DNA of 64,000 nucleotides from Microcosmobacter mediterraneus (GTDB lineage Bacteria; Bacteroidota; Bacteroidia; Flavobacteriales; Flavobacteriaceae): NCBI RefSeq assembly GCF_031846265.1, contig NZ_JAVRIA010000008.1:1-64000 (forward strand), in the 5' to 3' direction. Position 1 is the stretch's first letter. Each line of letters starts with the position of its first letter. The position numbers and the translations under genes are program-made. The notes under the pieces were generated by a model. It was not told the DNA's origin and made no database searches. It worked only from the letters and a program-made list of their open reading frames with translations. Below are positions 53,333-62,307 of the stretch, in pieces.

Positions 53333-54731
53333 ACAATCACTTACTTTACTCGTATTAGCTATATCATTTCAGACCGTTTTTGCCCAAGAAATAATCAAAG
53401 ACGAAACACCACAAGTTCAAGTCAAAGATTCCATAAAATCTGGAAGCAGAGTTAAAGTAGATGGTGTAGCAGCTGTTGTAGGCGATTATGTTGTGCTAAG
53501 TTCAGATATCGATAAGGAGTTTGCTCAAATTAGAGCAGCTGGTGGTTCTATTAAAGAGTTTACACGTTGTGAGCTATTTGGTAAATTATTAGAAGATAAG
53601 CTGTATGCACACCATGCTATACAAGACAGTATTACTGTTAACGAATTACAAATTCGAGACAGAATAAGTCAGCAAATTGAAGCCTTTATCGCACAAGCTG
53701 GCACAATGGATGAACTCTTAAAAATTTACAACAAAGATTCTGAGCAAGCGCTTAAAGATGAAATGTTTGAGATTAATAAGAATGGGCAATTAGCTGCAGA
53801 AATGCAACGTAAAATTGTTAGTGATATAGAAGTTACACCAGAAGAAGTCCGTCAGTTTTTTAATGATATACCAAAAGACGAACGACCAATCTTTGGTACC
53901 GAACTCAACGTGGCTCAGATTGTTATAATACCAGAAGTATCAGAAGCAGAAGAACAGAAGGCAATAAATCAACTAAAACAATTTAAAGAAGATATAGAAG
54001 GTGGTTCTAGTTTTGCCTCAAAAGTAGTATTATACTCAGATGATATTCCATCTAGAAAAAATGGAGGTAAATACACATTAAACAGAAATAGACCACGTTT
54101 TGTGAAAGAGTTTAGGGAAACAGCTTTCTCACTTCAAGAAGGTGAAATATCTGATCCAGTAAAAACTATTTTTGGGTATCATATGATTCAGAAATTAAAA
54201 GAACGAGGTCAAGAAATAGATGTAAGGCATATATTGATTCGTCCTGAAATCACAAGTGATGCTATAGCTAAAGCTAAACAAAAATTAGAAGATGTTAGAG
54301 CAAAAATTGTAGCAGGTGAGATTTCATTTGCAGATGCAGCTAGAGAGGTAAGTGACGAGGATGAAACAAAGTACGAAGGCGGTAAACTAACCAATCCAGT
54401 GACTCAAGATTTCAATTTTGAATTAACCAAAATGCAACCAGAGTTGTATGCTCAAATTCAAAACCTTAATGACGATGAGGTAAGTTTGGTATTACAAGAT
54501 GAAGATAGAATCAATCCTATTAAATTTAAAATACTAACAGTGACCAATAGAATAGATGAGCATGAAGCAGATTATTCTAGAGACTATTTAAAGATTAAGA
54601 ATTTAGCGCTTCAAGACAAGCAATTTAAAGCTATAGAGAAATGGCAAAAAGAAAAAATTAATGATACTTATGTTAAGATTAATGGCGAGCATAGAGATTG
54701 TGAGTATAATGGTAATTGGTTAAAAAATTAG
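53307..54731 (+). CDS. SurA-like periplasmic peptidyl-prolyl isomerase
   Basis: 474 residues. The ATG at 53307 is preferred because it begins a normal signal peptide (MSLKSIINKQSLTLLVLAISFQTVFAQ); an ATG at 53277 would add ten residues and lengthen the overlap with the upstream gene from 26 to 56 bp. The SurA N-domain starts VDGVAAVVGDYVVLSSDIDKEF, a clear SurA signature. Two parvulin domains follow (about 200-300, AQIVIIPE to GYHMIQKLKE; about 305-405, VRHILIRPE onward). It is the main outer-membrane-protein chaperone candidate in the window. The next gene, a MoxR ATPase, starts 5 bp after its stop. Confidence 0.92.
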   Translation: MSLKSIINKQSLTLLVLAISFQTVFAQEIIKDETPQVQVKDSIKSGSRVKVDGVAAVVGDYVVLSSDIDKEFAQIRAAGGSIKEFTRCELFGKLLEDKLYAHHAIQDSITVNELQIRDRISQQIEAFIAQAGTMDELLKIYNKDSEQALKDEMFEINKNGQLAAEMQRKIVSDIEVTPEEVRQFFNDIPKDERPIFGTELNVAQIVIIPEVSEAEEQKAINQLKQFKEDIEGGSSFASKVVLYSDDIPSRKNGGKYTLNRNRPRFVKEFRETAFSLQEGEISDPVKTIFGYHMIQKLKERGQEIDVRHILIRPEITSDAIAKAKQKLEDVRAKIVAGEISFADAAREVSDEDETKYEGGKLTNPVTQDFNFELTKMQPELYAQIQNLNDDEVSLVLQDEDRINPIKFKILTVTNRIDEHEADYSRDYLKIKNLALQDKQFKAIEKWQKEKINDTYVKINGEHRDCEYNGNWLKN

Positions 54732-54736
54732 AGATT

Positions 54737-55690
54737 ATGTCAGATGTTGCTGCAATAGAACAATTTGTATCTAAATATAAAACACTAAAAGAGGAAATTG
54801 CTAAGGTTATCGTTGGGCAAGAGCATGTGGTCAATGAAATTTTAATTTCTATTTTTTCTGGAGGACATGCGCTACTAATTGGAGTGCCTGGTTTGGCAAA
54901 AACATTAATGGTAAATACAATATCTCAAACATTAGGTTTAGATTTTAAACGTATTCAGTTTACACCAGACTTAATGCCAAGTGATATCCTTGGGAGTGAA
55001 ATATTAGATAATGACAGGCAGTTTAAATTTATTAAAGGCCCTGTTTTTGCTAATATCATCCTCGCAGATGAAATAAATAGAACACCACCAAAAACACAAG
55101 CTGCATTGCTAGAAGCGATGCAAGAACGTGCAGTAACAGTTGCAGGCCATCATTATAAATTAGACTTACCTTATTTTGTTTTAGCAACACAGAACCCAAT
55201 TGAGCAAGAAGGAACTTATCCTTTACCAGAAGCACAATTAGACCGTTTTATGTTTGCTATTAATTTAGATTATCCAAGTTTTAGAGAAGAAGTTGAGGTG
55301 GTTAAGGCTACGACAACAGATGTGCAAGCTAAAGTAAATCCATTATTTACAGCACAAGAGATTATTGGTTTTCAGAATGTAATACGTCGTATTCCTGTTG
55401 CCGATAATGTTATTGAATACGCTGTAAATATGGTTAGTAAAACAAGACCTAAAGCAGATACAGCTTCAGATTTAGTAAAGGAATTTGTAGATTGGGGAGC
55501 AGGACCAAGAGCTTCTCAAAATTTAGTGCTAGCTGCAAAAACACATGCTGCTATTAATGGTAAATTTTCCCCAGATATAGAAAATATTCAAGCAGTTGCT
55601 CCTGGAATTCTTAGGCATAGAATTATTAAAAACTACAAAGCTGAAGCCGAAGGCATTAGTGATTTACAGGTGATTAAAAGCTTGTTTTAA
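54737..55690 (+). CDS. MoxR-family AAA+ ATPase
   Basis: 317 residues from the ATG at 54737 (a TTG at 54716 inside the SurA gene is less likely). Walker A is GVPGLAKT (about 49-56), Walker B IILADEINRTPPKTQAALLEAMQER, sensor 1 FVLATQNPIEQEGTYPLPEAQLDRF, and the C-terminal lid WGAGPRASQNLVLAAK. MoxR ATPases act as chaperones for vWA-domain proteins and metal-cofactor assembly; their usual partners (DUF58 and vWA/BatA proteins) are not next to it here. It is cotranscribed with the isomerase genes. Confidence 0.93.
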   Translation: MSDVAAIEQFVSKYKTLKEEIAKVIVGQEHVVNEILISIFSGGHALLIGVPGLAKTLMVNTISQTLGLDFKRIQFTPDLMPSDILGSEILDNDRQFKFIKGPVFANIILADEINRTPPKTQAALLEAMQERAVTVAGHHYKLDLPYFVLATQNPIEQEGTYPLPEAQLDRFMFAINLDYPSFREEVEVVKATTTDVQAKVNPLFTAQEIIGFQNVIRRIPVADNVIEYAVNMVSKTRPKADTASDLVKEFVDWGAGPRASQNLVLAAKTHAAINGKFSPDIENIQAVAPGILRHRIIKNYKAEAEGISDLQVIKSLF

Positions 55691-55691
55691 C

Positions 55692-55892
55692 ATGAAACTT
55701 AAAGCATATGCTTTACCAATTGTGGTAATGTTAATTGGTTTTTTGATGACTACTATTGGTTCACTGTTTAAAATAATGCATTGGCCTAATGGAAGTGAGT
55801 TGTTAACATTAGGTATGGTTTTAGAAAGCATTGGAGTTATTATTCTTATAATCAAGCTTGTCATTAATCATAAAAAAGAAGTCAATTCTTAG
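55692..55892 (+). CDS. Small GldL-like two-helix membrane protein
   Basis: 66 residues starting one base after the MoxR stop. Two predicted transmembrane helices (about 5-25 and 38-58) are separated by GSLFKIMHWPNGSELLTLG. That stretch resembles the FKIMHWP region of GldL, the inner-membrane motor protein of the T9SS/gliding machinery, but the long cytoplasmic part of GldL is missing. It may be an assembly or interaction mini-protein, or simply share the helix hairpin. The start MKLKAYALPIV has no competing ATG. Confidence 0.75.
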   Translation: MKLKAYALPIVVMLIGFLMTTIGSLFKIMHWPNGSELLTLGMVLESIGVIILIIKLVINHKKEVNS

Positions 55893-56056
55893 ATAAACTT
55901 AAAGTTATTTTAAGTTCTTAAATTGTTAAATTATTGATTTTTTAATCAAAATATTCAATTATCTGTATTTTTTAACTTTTAAACCGATCAATCTTTGAAT
56001 TATATTCAGTATAAATTCAATTCTATTGCGTATTTTTTAATTTGACTAATATTTCT

Positions 56057-56064
56057 TAATTTTG
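56057..56064 (+). promoter_or_regulatory. -7 box of the aconitase gene
   Basis: TAATTTTG, a TAnnTTTG match 33 bp before the ATG at 56098, after an AT-rich 164-bp gap in which I see no ORF. The best TTG/TTTG candidates lie 12 or 28 bp upstream, not at ideal spacing. Confidence 0.5.
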
Positions 56065-56097
56065 CAAGACCAAAAAATCAATTAAAATTATAAACAT

Positions 56098-58365
56098 ATG
56101 GCATTTGATATAGACATGATCAAAAAGGTATATGCTAGTATGGCTGAACGCGTAGATAAAGCAAGAAGCATTACTGGTAAACCTTTGACTTTAGCTGAAA
56201 AGATTCTTTACAGTCACCTTTGGGATGGTTCTCCATCAAAGGCGTTTACTCGAGGAAAAGATTATGTAGATTTTGCTCCAGATCGAGTTGCTTGCCAAGA
56301 TGCTACAGCACAAATGGCTTTATTGCAGTTTATGCAAGCAGGTAAGCCAAAAGTAGCAGTGCCAACAACCGTTCACTGTGATCATTTAATCCAAGCCAAA
56401 AGTGGTGCAGCTGCAGATTTAAAACATGCCAATGATACAAGTAGTGAAGTTTTCAATTTCTTAGAATCTGTATCAAACAAATATGGCATTGGTTTTTGGA
56501 AACCAGGAGCAGGAATTATTCATCAAGTTGTTTTAGAAAACTATGCTTTTCCAGGTGGTATGATGATAGGAACCGATTCACATACAGTAAATGCTGGAGG
56601 ATTAGGAATGGTAGCCATAGGTGTTGGTGGAGCAGATGCTGTAGATGTTATGGCTGGAATGCCTTGGGAATTAAAATTCCCAAAGTTAATAGGTGTTAGG
56701 TTGACAGGTAAATTATCTGGATGGACATCACCTAAAGATGTGATTTTAAAAGTAGCAGAGATTCTTACTGTAAAAGGTGGAACTGGAGCCATCGTAGAGT
56801 ATTTTGGACCTGGAGCTATATCTATGTCTTGTACTGGTAAAGGAACCATTTGTAATATGGGAGCTGAAATAGGAGCAACGACTTCTACTTTTGGTTATGA
56901 TGATTCCATGGAACGTTATCTAAGAGCAACTGATCGCTCTGATGTCGCAGACGCAGCTAATGAAGTGAAAGATTATTTAACTGCTGATGCCGAAGTATAT
57001 GCTAATCCTGAGCAATATTTTGATCAGGTTATTGATATTAATTTATCTGAATTAGGACCCTTATTAAATGGACCTTTTACACCAGATTTATCAACATCAG
57101 TTGGTAAGGAAATGACAGAAAAGGCGCAATCTAACGATTGGCCAATGAAAGTAGAATGGGGATTAATAGGATCTTGTACTAATTCATCTTACGAAGATTT
57201 ATCTAGAGCGTCTTCCATTGCACAGCAAGCCTTGGATAAAGGTTTAAAAACAAAAGCAGAATTTGGAATTAATCCAGGTTCAGAACAAGTAAGATATACA
57301 GCTGAACGTGATGGTATTCTTCAAGTTTTTGAAGAGTTAGATGCTAAAATATTTACGAATGCTTGTGGTCCTTGTATTGGACAATGGGCAAGATATAGCG
57401 ACCCCAAAAATGCACCTAAAAACAGTATAGTACATTCATTTAATAGAAATTTTGCTAAACGTGCAGATGGTAATCCAAATACTCATGCCTTTGTAGCTTC
57501 ACCTGAGATTACAGCAGCTATAGCTATTGCAGGTCGATTAGATTTTAATCCAATGAGAGACACCTTAATCAATGAAAATGGTGAGGAAGTAATGTTAGAC
57601 GAACCTACAGGATGGGAATTACCACCAAAAGGGTTTGAAGTTAAAGAGAATGGTTACTTGGAGCCAGTTGCAGATGGTAGTGGCGTAGAAATTAAAGTAG
57701 CAAAAGACTCAGAACGATTAGAATTACTAACACCTTTTAAACCAATTGGAGGTAGTATTACTGGTGCTAAATTATTAATTAAAGCTTTTGGAAAATGTAC
57801 TACAGATCACATCTCAATGGCTGGACCTTGGTTACGTTACAGAGGTCATTTAGATAACATTTCTGACAATACATTAATAGGTGCTATTAATGCATTTAAC
57901 AAGCAAACCAATTTTGTAAAGAGTCAACTAACAGGTGAATATGATGCTGTACCAGCTACACAACGTGCTTATAAAGCCGAAGGTATACCTACAGTTGTCA
58001 TTGGAGATCATAATTATGGAGAAGGGTCTTCTAGAGAACATGCAGCTATGCAGCCAAGACATTTAGGTGTTGTAGCTGTCATTGTAAAATCATTTGCAAG
58101 AATTCATGAAACAAACCTTAAAAAGCAAGGTATGCTTGGATTAACCTTTGCTAATGAGAGTGATTACGATCTAATACAAGAAGACGATACCTTTAACTTT
58201 GTAGATATTAATGAGTTTGCACCAGAAAAACCTTTAACTATAGAAGTTGTTCATAAAGATGGTAGTTTTGATACTATAAAAGTGAATCATACCTATAATG
58301 CTTCACAGATAGAATGGTATAATGAAGGTTCTGCATTGAATCTAATTAAAAAGGAAAATGCCTAA
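56098..58365 (+). CDS. Aconitate hydratase (mitochondrial ACO2 type)
   Basis: 755 residues. It interconverts citrate and isocitrate in the TCA cycle and carries a 4Fe-4S cluster; the three cluster cysteines are C360 ([10 protein letters not shown]), C423 and C426 ([10 protein letters not shown]), with the same 63-residue spacing as in mitochondrial aconitase. Substrate motifs include [25 protein letters not shown], and the C-terminal swivel domain [22 protein letters not shown]. It starts [19 protein letters not shown]. It is monocistronic, with its own promoter and terminator, just upstream of a Crp/Fnr regulator. Confidence 0.97.
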   Translation: MAFDIDMIKKVYASMAERVDKARSITGKPLTLAEKILYSHLWDGSPSKAFTRGKDYVDFAPDRVACQDATAQMALLQFMQAGKPKVAVPTTVHCDHLIQAKSGAAADLKHANDTSSEVFNFLESVSNKYGIGFWKPGAGIIHQVVLENYAFPGGMMIGTDSHTVNAGGLGMVAIGVGGADAVDVMAGMPWELKFPKLIGVRLTGKLSGWTSPKDVILKVAEILTVKGGTGAIVEYFGPGAISMSCTGKGTICNMGAEIGATTSTFGYDDSMERYLRATDRSDVADAANEVKDYLTADAEVYANPEQYFDQVIDINLSELGPLLNGPFTPDLSTSVGKEMTEKAQSNDWPMKVEWGLIGSCTNSSYEDLSRASSIAQQALDKGLKTKAEFGINPGSEQVRYTAERDGILQVFEELDAKIFTNACGPCIGQWARYSDPKNAPKNSIVHSFNRNFAKRADGNPNTHAFVASPEITAAIAIAGRLDFNPMRDTLINENGEEVMLDEPTGWELPPKGFEVKENGYLEPVADGSGVEIKVAKDSERLELLTPFKPIGGSITGAKLLIKAFGKCTTDHISMAGPWLRYRGHLDNISDNTLIGAINAFNKQTNFVKSQLTGEYDAVPATQRAYKAEGIPTVVIGDHNYGEGSSREHAAMQPRHLGVVAVIVKSFARIHETNLKKQGMLGLTFANESDYDLIQEDDTFNFVDINEFAPEKPLTIEVVHKDGSFDTIKVNHTYNASQIEWYNEGSALNLIKKENA

Positions 58366-58385
58366 ACGTATTTTTATATAATTTG

Positions 58386-58412
58386 AAAAGCTCCATATCT
58401 GGAGCTTTTTTT
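58386..58412 (+). terminator. Intrinsic terminator of the aconitase gene
   Basis: Perfect 10-bp stem AAAAGCTCCA / TGGAGCTTTT with a TATC loop and a T-run of seven. It lies 20 bp after the stop codon. Confidence 0.88.
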
Positions 58413-58422
58413 ATGTCTATAT

Positions 58423-58444
58423 GTAAGGTTTATAGTATCCTTAC
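58423..58444. promoter_or_regulatory. Inverted repeat upstream of the Crp/Fnr gene
   Basis: GTAAGG-N10-CCTTAC, 32-53 bp before the ATG at 58476. The two half-sites are spaced like a dimeric regulator's site. It differs from the palindrome at 59146-59165. Confidence 0.35.
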
Positions 58445-58475
58445 GACCGTTCTGTTATCTCATAAAACTTTTATA

Positions 58476-59147
58476 ATGAACTCAGTATGGTTTTTTGAGG
58501 ATGTCAATCTTTTTAAAGTATTATGTCCTCATAAGTTTAAAGCTTATAAATCAGATCATGATTTTGATGCTTATAACAAAGAAGATTATATTTATTTTGA
58601 AGAAGACCATGCCAATAAAGTATACCTTATAGAAAAGGGTAAAGTTAAGATTGGATACTACACAGAATCTGGTAATGAGGTCATTAAAGCTATTCTAACT
58701 CGTGGTCAGTTGTTTGGTGAGAAAGCAATTTTAGGTGAAGAAAAGCGCAACGAATTTGCTCAGTCCATAGATAATTCAACATCGATATGTCCTATTGGTG
58801 TTACTACGATGCATGATCTTATGAGAGATAATCAAACCTTTAGTTTTAAGGTATATAAATTCATTGGGTTAAAGTTTAAGAAATTAGAAAGGCGCTTACA
58901 ACTCTTATTATTTAAAGACACCAAAACAAGGCTAATGGAGTTTTTACAAGAACTTTGTGACGATTATGGTTATGAGTGTCCTAAAAATGGAGACCATGTC
59001 ATAAAACATCCTTATACTCAAAAGGATATTGCATCTTTAATAGGAACATCGCGTCCAACATTAAATATTCTTCTTAATGAACTAAAAGAGGAAAACATAC
59101 TCAACTTCAACAGAAAAGAAATACGAATTATAAAAAAAACAGCTTAA
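58476..59147 (+). CDS. Crp/Fnr family transcriptional regulator
   Basis: 223 residues from the ATG at 58476. The longer frame from 58383 begins inside the aconitase terminator and is rejected. The cyclic-nucleotide-binding-like beta-barrel (about 15-130) has VYLIEKGKVKIGYYTESGNEVIKAILTRGQLFGEKAIL, the long dimer helix is FKVYKFIGLKFKKLERRLQLLLF, and the winged helix near the C-terminus is YTQKDIASLIGTSRPTLNILLNELKEENILNF. No N-terminal FNR cysteine cluster is present, so oxygen sensing by an Fe-S cluster is unlikely; the effector is unknown. A Crp-type palindrome immediately after its stop suggests the following lipoprotein gene as a target. Confidence 0.9.
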   Translation: MNSVWFFEDVNLFKVLCPHKFKAYKSDHDFDAYNKEDYIYFEEDHANKVYLIEKGKVKIGYYTESGNEVIKAILTRGQLFGEKAILGEEKRNEFAQSIDNSTSICPIGVTTMHDLMRDNQTFSFKVYKFIGLKFKKLERRLQLLLFKDTKTRLMEFLQELCDDYGYECPKNGDHVIKHPYTQKDIASLIGTSRPTLNILLNELKEENILNFNRKEIRIIKKTA

Positions 59148-59165
59148 TGTTAGCTGGCTAACATT
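59146..59165. promoter_or_regulatory. Crp/Fnr-type palindrome before the repeat lipoprotein gene
   Basis: AATGTTAGCTGGCTAACATT, perfect 9-bp arms with a 2-bp centre. It contains TGTTA-N6-TAACA, the half-site spacing of Crp/Fnr dimers (compare TGTGA-N6-TCACA). It begins within the stop codon of the Crp/Fnr gene and ends 19 bp upstream of the -7 box at 59185, i.e. over the -33 region. Confidence 0.6.
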
Positions 59166-59184
59166 TAATGATCTTACAGTGATT

Positions 59185-59192
59185 TAATTTTG
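59185..59192 (+). promoter_or_regulatory. -7 box of the repeat lipoprotein gene
   Basis: TAATTTTG matches TAnnTTTG. No TTG is at -33; the Crp-type palindrome occupies that place, as expected for an activator-dependent or repressed promoter. Confidence 0.55.
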
Positions 59193-59227
59193 TTTCATAA
59201 TAAGATATGAACTTAAAAAAAATCACA

Positions 59228-60628
59228 ATGTTTAAGAAAACAATTTTCGCCTTTATGGCAATGAGCTTGTTACTTTCATCATGTAGTAATGATGACGATG
59301 TAACTCCAATTACACCAGATGCAGGAATCCTTAATGGAGGTCCTTTTACCTTTTTTGTAGATGGCCAACCAGATATGGTTTCTGGTATAACCACTGATCC
59401 AGATGCTGTAGGAACAAATAGAACATTTGTTATAACAGATGATGCAGGGAATATTTTAGGATTACCACCAACATTAGAGGCCCTGGAAGGTGTTGATTTT
59501 GATGGCGCTGGTACTGGAACCTGTTTAATATGGTATTTACGTTTTGAAGATGGACTATTAGGTGCCGAAATGGGACAAAATGCTAATGATTTAGAAGGAA
59601 ATTTTGATTTATCAAATTCTATAACAGTCACTAGAAATAATGGACCAAATGCAGGAACTCTTAGTGGAGGTCCTTTTACCTTTTTTGTAGATGGACAACC
59701 AGATATGGTTTCTGGTATCACCACAGATCCTAACGCAATAGGAAGTAATAATACTTTTGTGATAACAGATGATGCAGGAAATATTTTAGGTTTACCACCA
59801 ACATTAGAAGCCTTAGAAGGTGTAGATTTTGATGGTGCTGGTTTAGGAACGTGTTTAATATGGTATTTACGTTATGAAGATGGTTTAGTAGGTGCAGAAA
59901 TGGGAATGAATGCCAATAACTTAAGCGGAATATTTAGCTTATCAAATTCAATTACTGTAAATAGAAATGAAGCTCCAAATGCAGGCACATTATCAGGCGG
60001 ACCTTTTACATTCTGTGTAGATGGCACAATTGATAACGTCAATGGCATTACTACAGATCCAAATGCTGTTGGTACTAATAGTACCTTTGTTATAACTGAT
60101 GATTTAGGAAATATTTTAGGTTTACCTCCAACACTTGATGCTTTAGAAGGTGTTGATTTTGATGGTGCAGGAGCTGGTGTTTGTTTAATATGGTATTTGC
60201 GTTTTGAAGATGGATTAATGGGAGCTGAAATGGGAATGAACGCAAATAATCTTTCAGGAATATTTAGCTTATCTAATGCTATTACAGTAACTCGAAACCA
60301 ATCAAATGCAGGAACCCTTTCGGGAGGTCCATTTAATTTCACTGTAGATGGTACACCAGATATGGTATCTGGAATTACTACAGATCCTAATGCAGTTGGT
60401 GCTAACAGTACTTTTGTGATTACAGACGATTTAGGAAATATTTTAGGCTTACCACCAACTCTAGATGCACTTGAAGGTGTAGACTTTGATGGTGCAGGAG
60501 TAGGTACTTGTTTAATATGGTATTTACGTTTTGAAGATGGATTGGTAGGAGCCGAAATGGGACTAAATGCAAATGATTTAGACGGTTGTTTTAGTTTATC
60601 TAATTCAATAACAGTTAACAGAAACTAG
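59228..60628 (+). CDS. Lipoprotein of four near-identical 110-residue repeats
   Basis: 466 residues from the ATG at 59228 (an in-frame ATG at 59207 would add MNLKKIT). The signal MFKKTIFAFMAMSLLLSSC has a lipobox Cys at 19 and is followed by SNDDD, an acidic segment like those that direct lipoproteins to the cell surface in Bacteroidota. Then four tandem repeats, each starting AGTLSGGPFTF and containing GITTDPNAVG, FVITDDAGNILGLPPTLEALEGVDFDGAG, CLIWYLRFEDGL, GAEMGMNANNL and SNSITV. The repeats are all-beta, rich in Asp and Gly, possibly calcium-binding. The same repeat type occurs in other secreted flavobacterial proteins; its function is unknown. Expression is probably under the Crp/Fnr protein encoded just upstream. 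Confidence 0.85.
   Translation: MFKKTIFAFMAMSLLLSSCSNDDDVTPITPDAGILNGGPFTFFVDGQPDMVSGITTDPDAVGTNRTFVITDDAGNILGLPPTLEALEGVDFDGAGTGTCLIWYLRFEDGLLGAEMGQNANDLEGNFDLSNSITVTRNNGPNAGTLSGGPFTFFVDGQPDMVSGITTDPNAIGSNNTFVITDDAGNILGLPPTLEALEGVDFDGAGLGTCLIWYLRYEDGLVGAEMGMNANNLSGIFSLSNSITVNRNEAPNAGTLSGGPFTFCVDGTIDNVNGITTDPNAVGTNSTFVITDDLGNILGLPPTLDALEGVDFDGAGAGVCLIWYLRFEDGLMGAEMGMNANNLSGIFSLSNAITVTRNQSNAGTLSGGPFNFTVDGTPDMVSGITTDPNAVGANSTFVITDDLGNILGLPPTLDALEGVDFDGAGVGTCLIWYLRFEDGLVGAEMGLNANDLDGCFSLSNSITVNRN
59318..60625 (+). repeat. Four tandem about 330-bp coding repeats
   Basis: Units at 59318-59647, 59648-59977, 59978-60304 and 60305-60625 (110, 110, 109 and 107 codons). Units 3 and 4 share the DLGNILGLPPTLDALEG version, units 1 and 2 the DAGNILGLPPTLEALEG version, suggesting duplication of pairs or later gene conversion. 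Confidence 0.9.
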
Positions 60629-60672
60629 GAATCAAATATTAATTTTTTGAGTTCTATTATTGTTAGATTCCG

Positions 60673-60706
60673 AAACTCGATCTTTAATTAGATCGAGTTT
60701 TTCTTT
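60673..60706 (+). terminator. Terminator between the repeat lipoprotein gene and crtY
   Basis: Perfect 11-bp stem AAACTCGATCT / AGATCGAGTTT with a TTAATT loop, then TTCTTTT. It serves the plus-strand lipoprotein gene. Its tail reaches the stop codon of the convergent crtY; on the minus strand the T-run is short. Confidence 0.8.
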
Positions 60707-61839
60707 TAAAGCGTTTTAAAAAATGCTTTAATAAAGCTAGAAGAAAACAAGGATAACATTATTTTTAAGTCTTCACTAAAATGAGATTCTTCATCTAAAA
60801 AACGAAACATCGTTTTTGTGTTGTTTTTTGTGTAAAACTGTTCAAAAATCCACTCGCCTTTTGGGTTTTCATCATGCAATACTTTTAAAAAAATTTTGTC
60901 ATAAAAAGCAAACTTTTTATTATATAGATTAAAATGTGGTAGTTTATTTTGCTTAATGTTATCAATGATTTTTGAAACTTTCTTTTCTGTGTGTTTAAAA
61001 GAATAACCTGTAGATCCTTTTACCCAACCACCACCAGTACCAATTTTGGTAATATGTTCGGTATTATAATTTTTAAACTTAAAATCTGTCATTGGTATTA
61101 CACCTTGTTCAGACTCAGTGATAGCGTAATCTTCAATATTTAAGATATTAGTAATATACGATTTTAAGTAAGTGTCATAGAGTTGATCTTCCACAGTATA
61201 TGATGTAAAAAAAGTAAACTCAACTAATGCTTTCCGTTTAGTAAGCGGAAGCACATATGTAAACGTTGTATCATTATTGTGCTTAATACGATAATCCATT
61301 ACTGTAAATGATTCAGGATTAAAAGTATCAGTTTCTGTCTCTATAATCCAACCTTTAAAATGCTGAAATACCCTGGTATAGTTGTCTTTTCCAGAAAAAT
61401 AATCTTCAGGAATTCTACTATCAAAAATGTAATTTGTCTTATAACTAGTATTTTGTCCATTAACAATAAAACCATCAATAGATTTAACAGTATCTATAAT
61501 AAAGCTAAAGTTGTTTTTGTTATTTAAGATGTCTTTAGCATAATTGTAGAAATCTAAAGATTGAATCAATTTGTATTGGTAATCGTCTAAATTTATATCA
61601 TAAGATTGTTTGGAGGAATGAAAGTTGCAAGAGTTCCATGTTTTAGATATAATATCATTCCATAGACCATGTCCTTTTTCCCAAAAACACCAAGTTTTAT
61701 CGTTTTCTAGTTTTTTAGAAGAATCAATTAAGGCAATTTCTTTAGTGTCAAAGAAAGGGTCATTAGCCATTGCTAATGCCAATTGCAAACCAGCTAAGCC
61801 GTTACCAATAATGATATAATCTAAACGGCTTTTATCCAT
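60706..61839 (-). CDS. crtY: Lycopene beta-cyclase
   Basis: 377 residues. An N-terminal FAD/NAD-binding motif YIIIGNGLAGLQLALAM (9-25), the conserved KTWCFWEKG (48-56), FDSRI, the membrane-facing FQHFKGWIIET, VMDYRI, TYVLPLTKRKALVEFTFF and GTGGGWVKGSTGYSF identify the CrtY/CrtL family. It closes both ends of lycopene to give beta-carotene. It is the last gene of the crtI-crtB-crtZ-crtY unit on the minus strand, starting 9 bp after the crtZ stop. Confidence 0.95.
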   Translation of the reverse strand: MDKSRLDYIIIGNGLAGLQLALAMANDPFFDTKEIALIDSSKKLENDKTWCFWEKGHGLWNDIISKTWNSCNFHSSKQSYDINLDDYQYKLIQSLDFYNYAKDILNNKNNFSFIIDTVKSIDGFIVNGQNTSYKTNYIFDSRIPEDYFSGKDNYTRVFQHFKGWIIETETDTFNPESFTVMDYRIKHNNDTTFTYVLPLTKRKALVEFTFFTSYTVEDQLYDTYLKSYITNILNIEDYAITESEQGVIPMTDFKFKNYNTEHITKIGTGGGWVKGSTGYSFKHTEKKVSKIIDNIKQNKLPHFNLYNKKFAFYDKIFLKVLHDENPKGEWIFEQFYTKNNTKTMFRFLDEESHFSEDLKIMLSLFSSSFIKAFFKTL

Positions 61840-61848
61840 AAAGATTAG

Positions 61849-62298
61849 TTAATTCTTAAAATATTTGAGAGGTACTATGAGCATCCCGTAGTTTTCACCT
61901 TTGTGTTTCCCTAGGTGCTTATGATGAATTTTGTGAGCACGTCTAACACCACGAGCATACCAGTTATTAGCATTACGAAAGAGCTTGAAACGTTGGTGTA
62001 TAAAAATATCATGTACTAAAAAATAGGTAAGGCCATAGGCAAAAATACCTAAACCAATAGGTAAACAGAACCAAACGTTTTCATAACTCCATAGATAGAA
62101 ACAAATAATACTAACTAAAGCGTAAAAAATAAAGAAGGCATCATTGCGTTCAAACCAACTATCATGGTCTTTGTGGTGATGATCTTTGTGTAAACTCCAT
62201 AAAAACCCATGCATAATATACTTATGAGTAAACCATGCCATAAACTCCATAAAAAAGAAAGTTCCTAAAAAAACGCTAAGCCAAATGAATAGTTGCAT
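61849..62298 (-). CDS. crtZ: Beta-carotene 3-hydroxylase
   Basis: 149 residues, four hydrophobic helices and the His motifs of the di-iron membrane hydroxylases: HKYIMH (25-30), HKDHHHKDH (37-45), HDIFIH and HKIHHKHLGKH. The short length is that of CrtZ rather than the sterol desaturases. It adds hydroxyls to both rings of beta-carotene, giving zeaxanthin, the usual flavobacterial pigment. It starts 9 bp after crtB, in the same transcription unit. Confidence 0.94.
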   Translation of the reverse strand: MQLFIWLSVFLGTFFFMEFMAWFTHKYIMHGFLWSLHKDHHHKDHDSWFERNDAFFIFYALVSIICFYLWSYENVWFCLPIGLGIFAYGLTYFLVHDIFIHQRFKLFRNANNWYARGVRRAHKIHHKHLGKHKGENYGMLIVPLKYFKN

Positions 62299-62307
62299 GT
62301 TTTAAAA

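Noticed and set aside
58383..58475. Upstream TTG start at 58383 for the Crp/Fnr regulator
   Set aside because: It lies at the aconitase terminator hairpin and would make the RNA structure and the inverted repeat coding; ATG 58476 begins where family members begin.
59158..60342. Minus-strand open frames of 188 and 156 codons across the repeat lipoprotein gene
   Set aside because: They are antisense images of the four coding repeats, and the plus frame has a lipoprotein signal, promoter and terminator.
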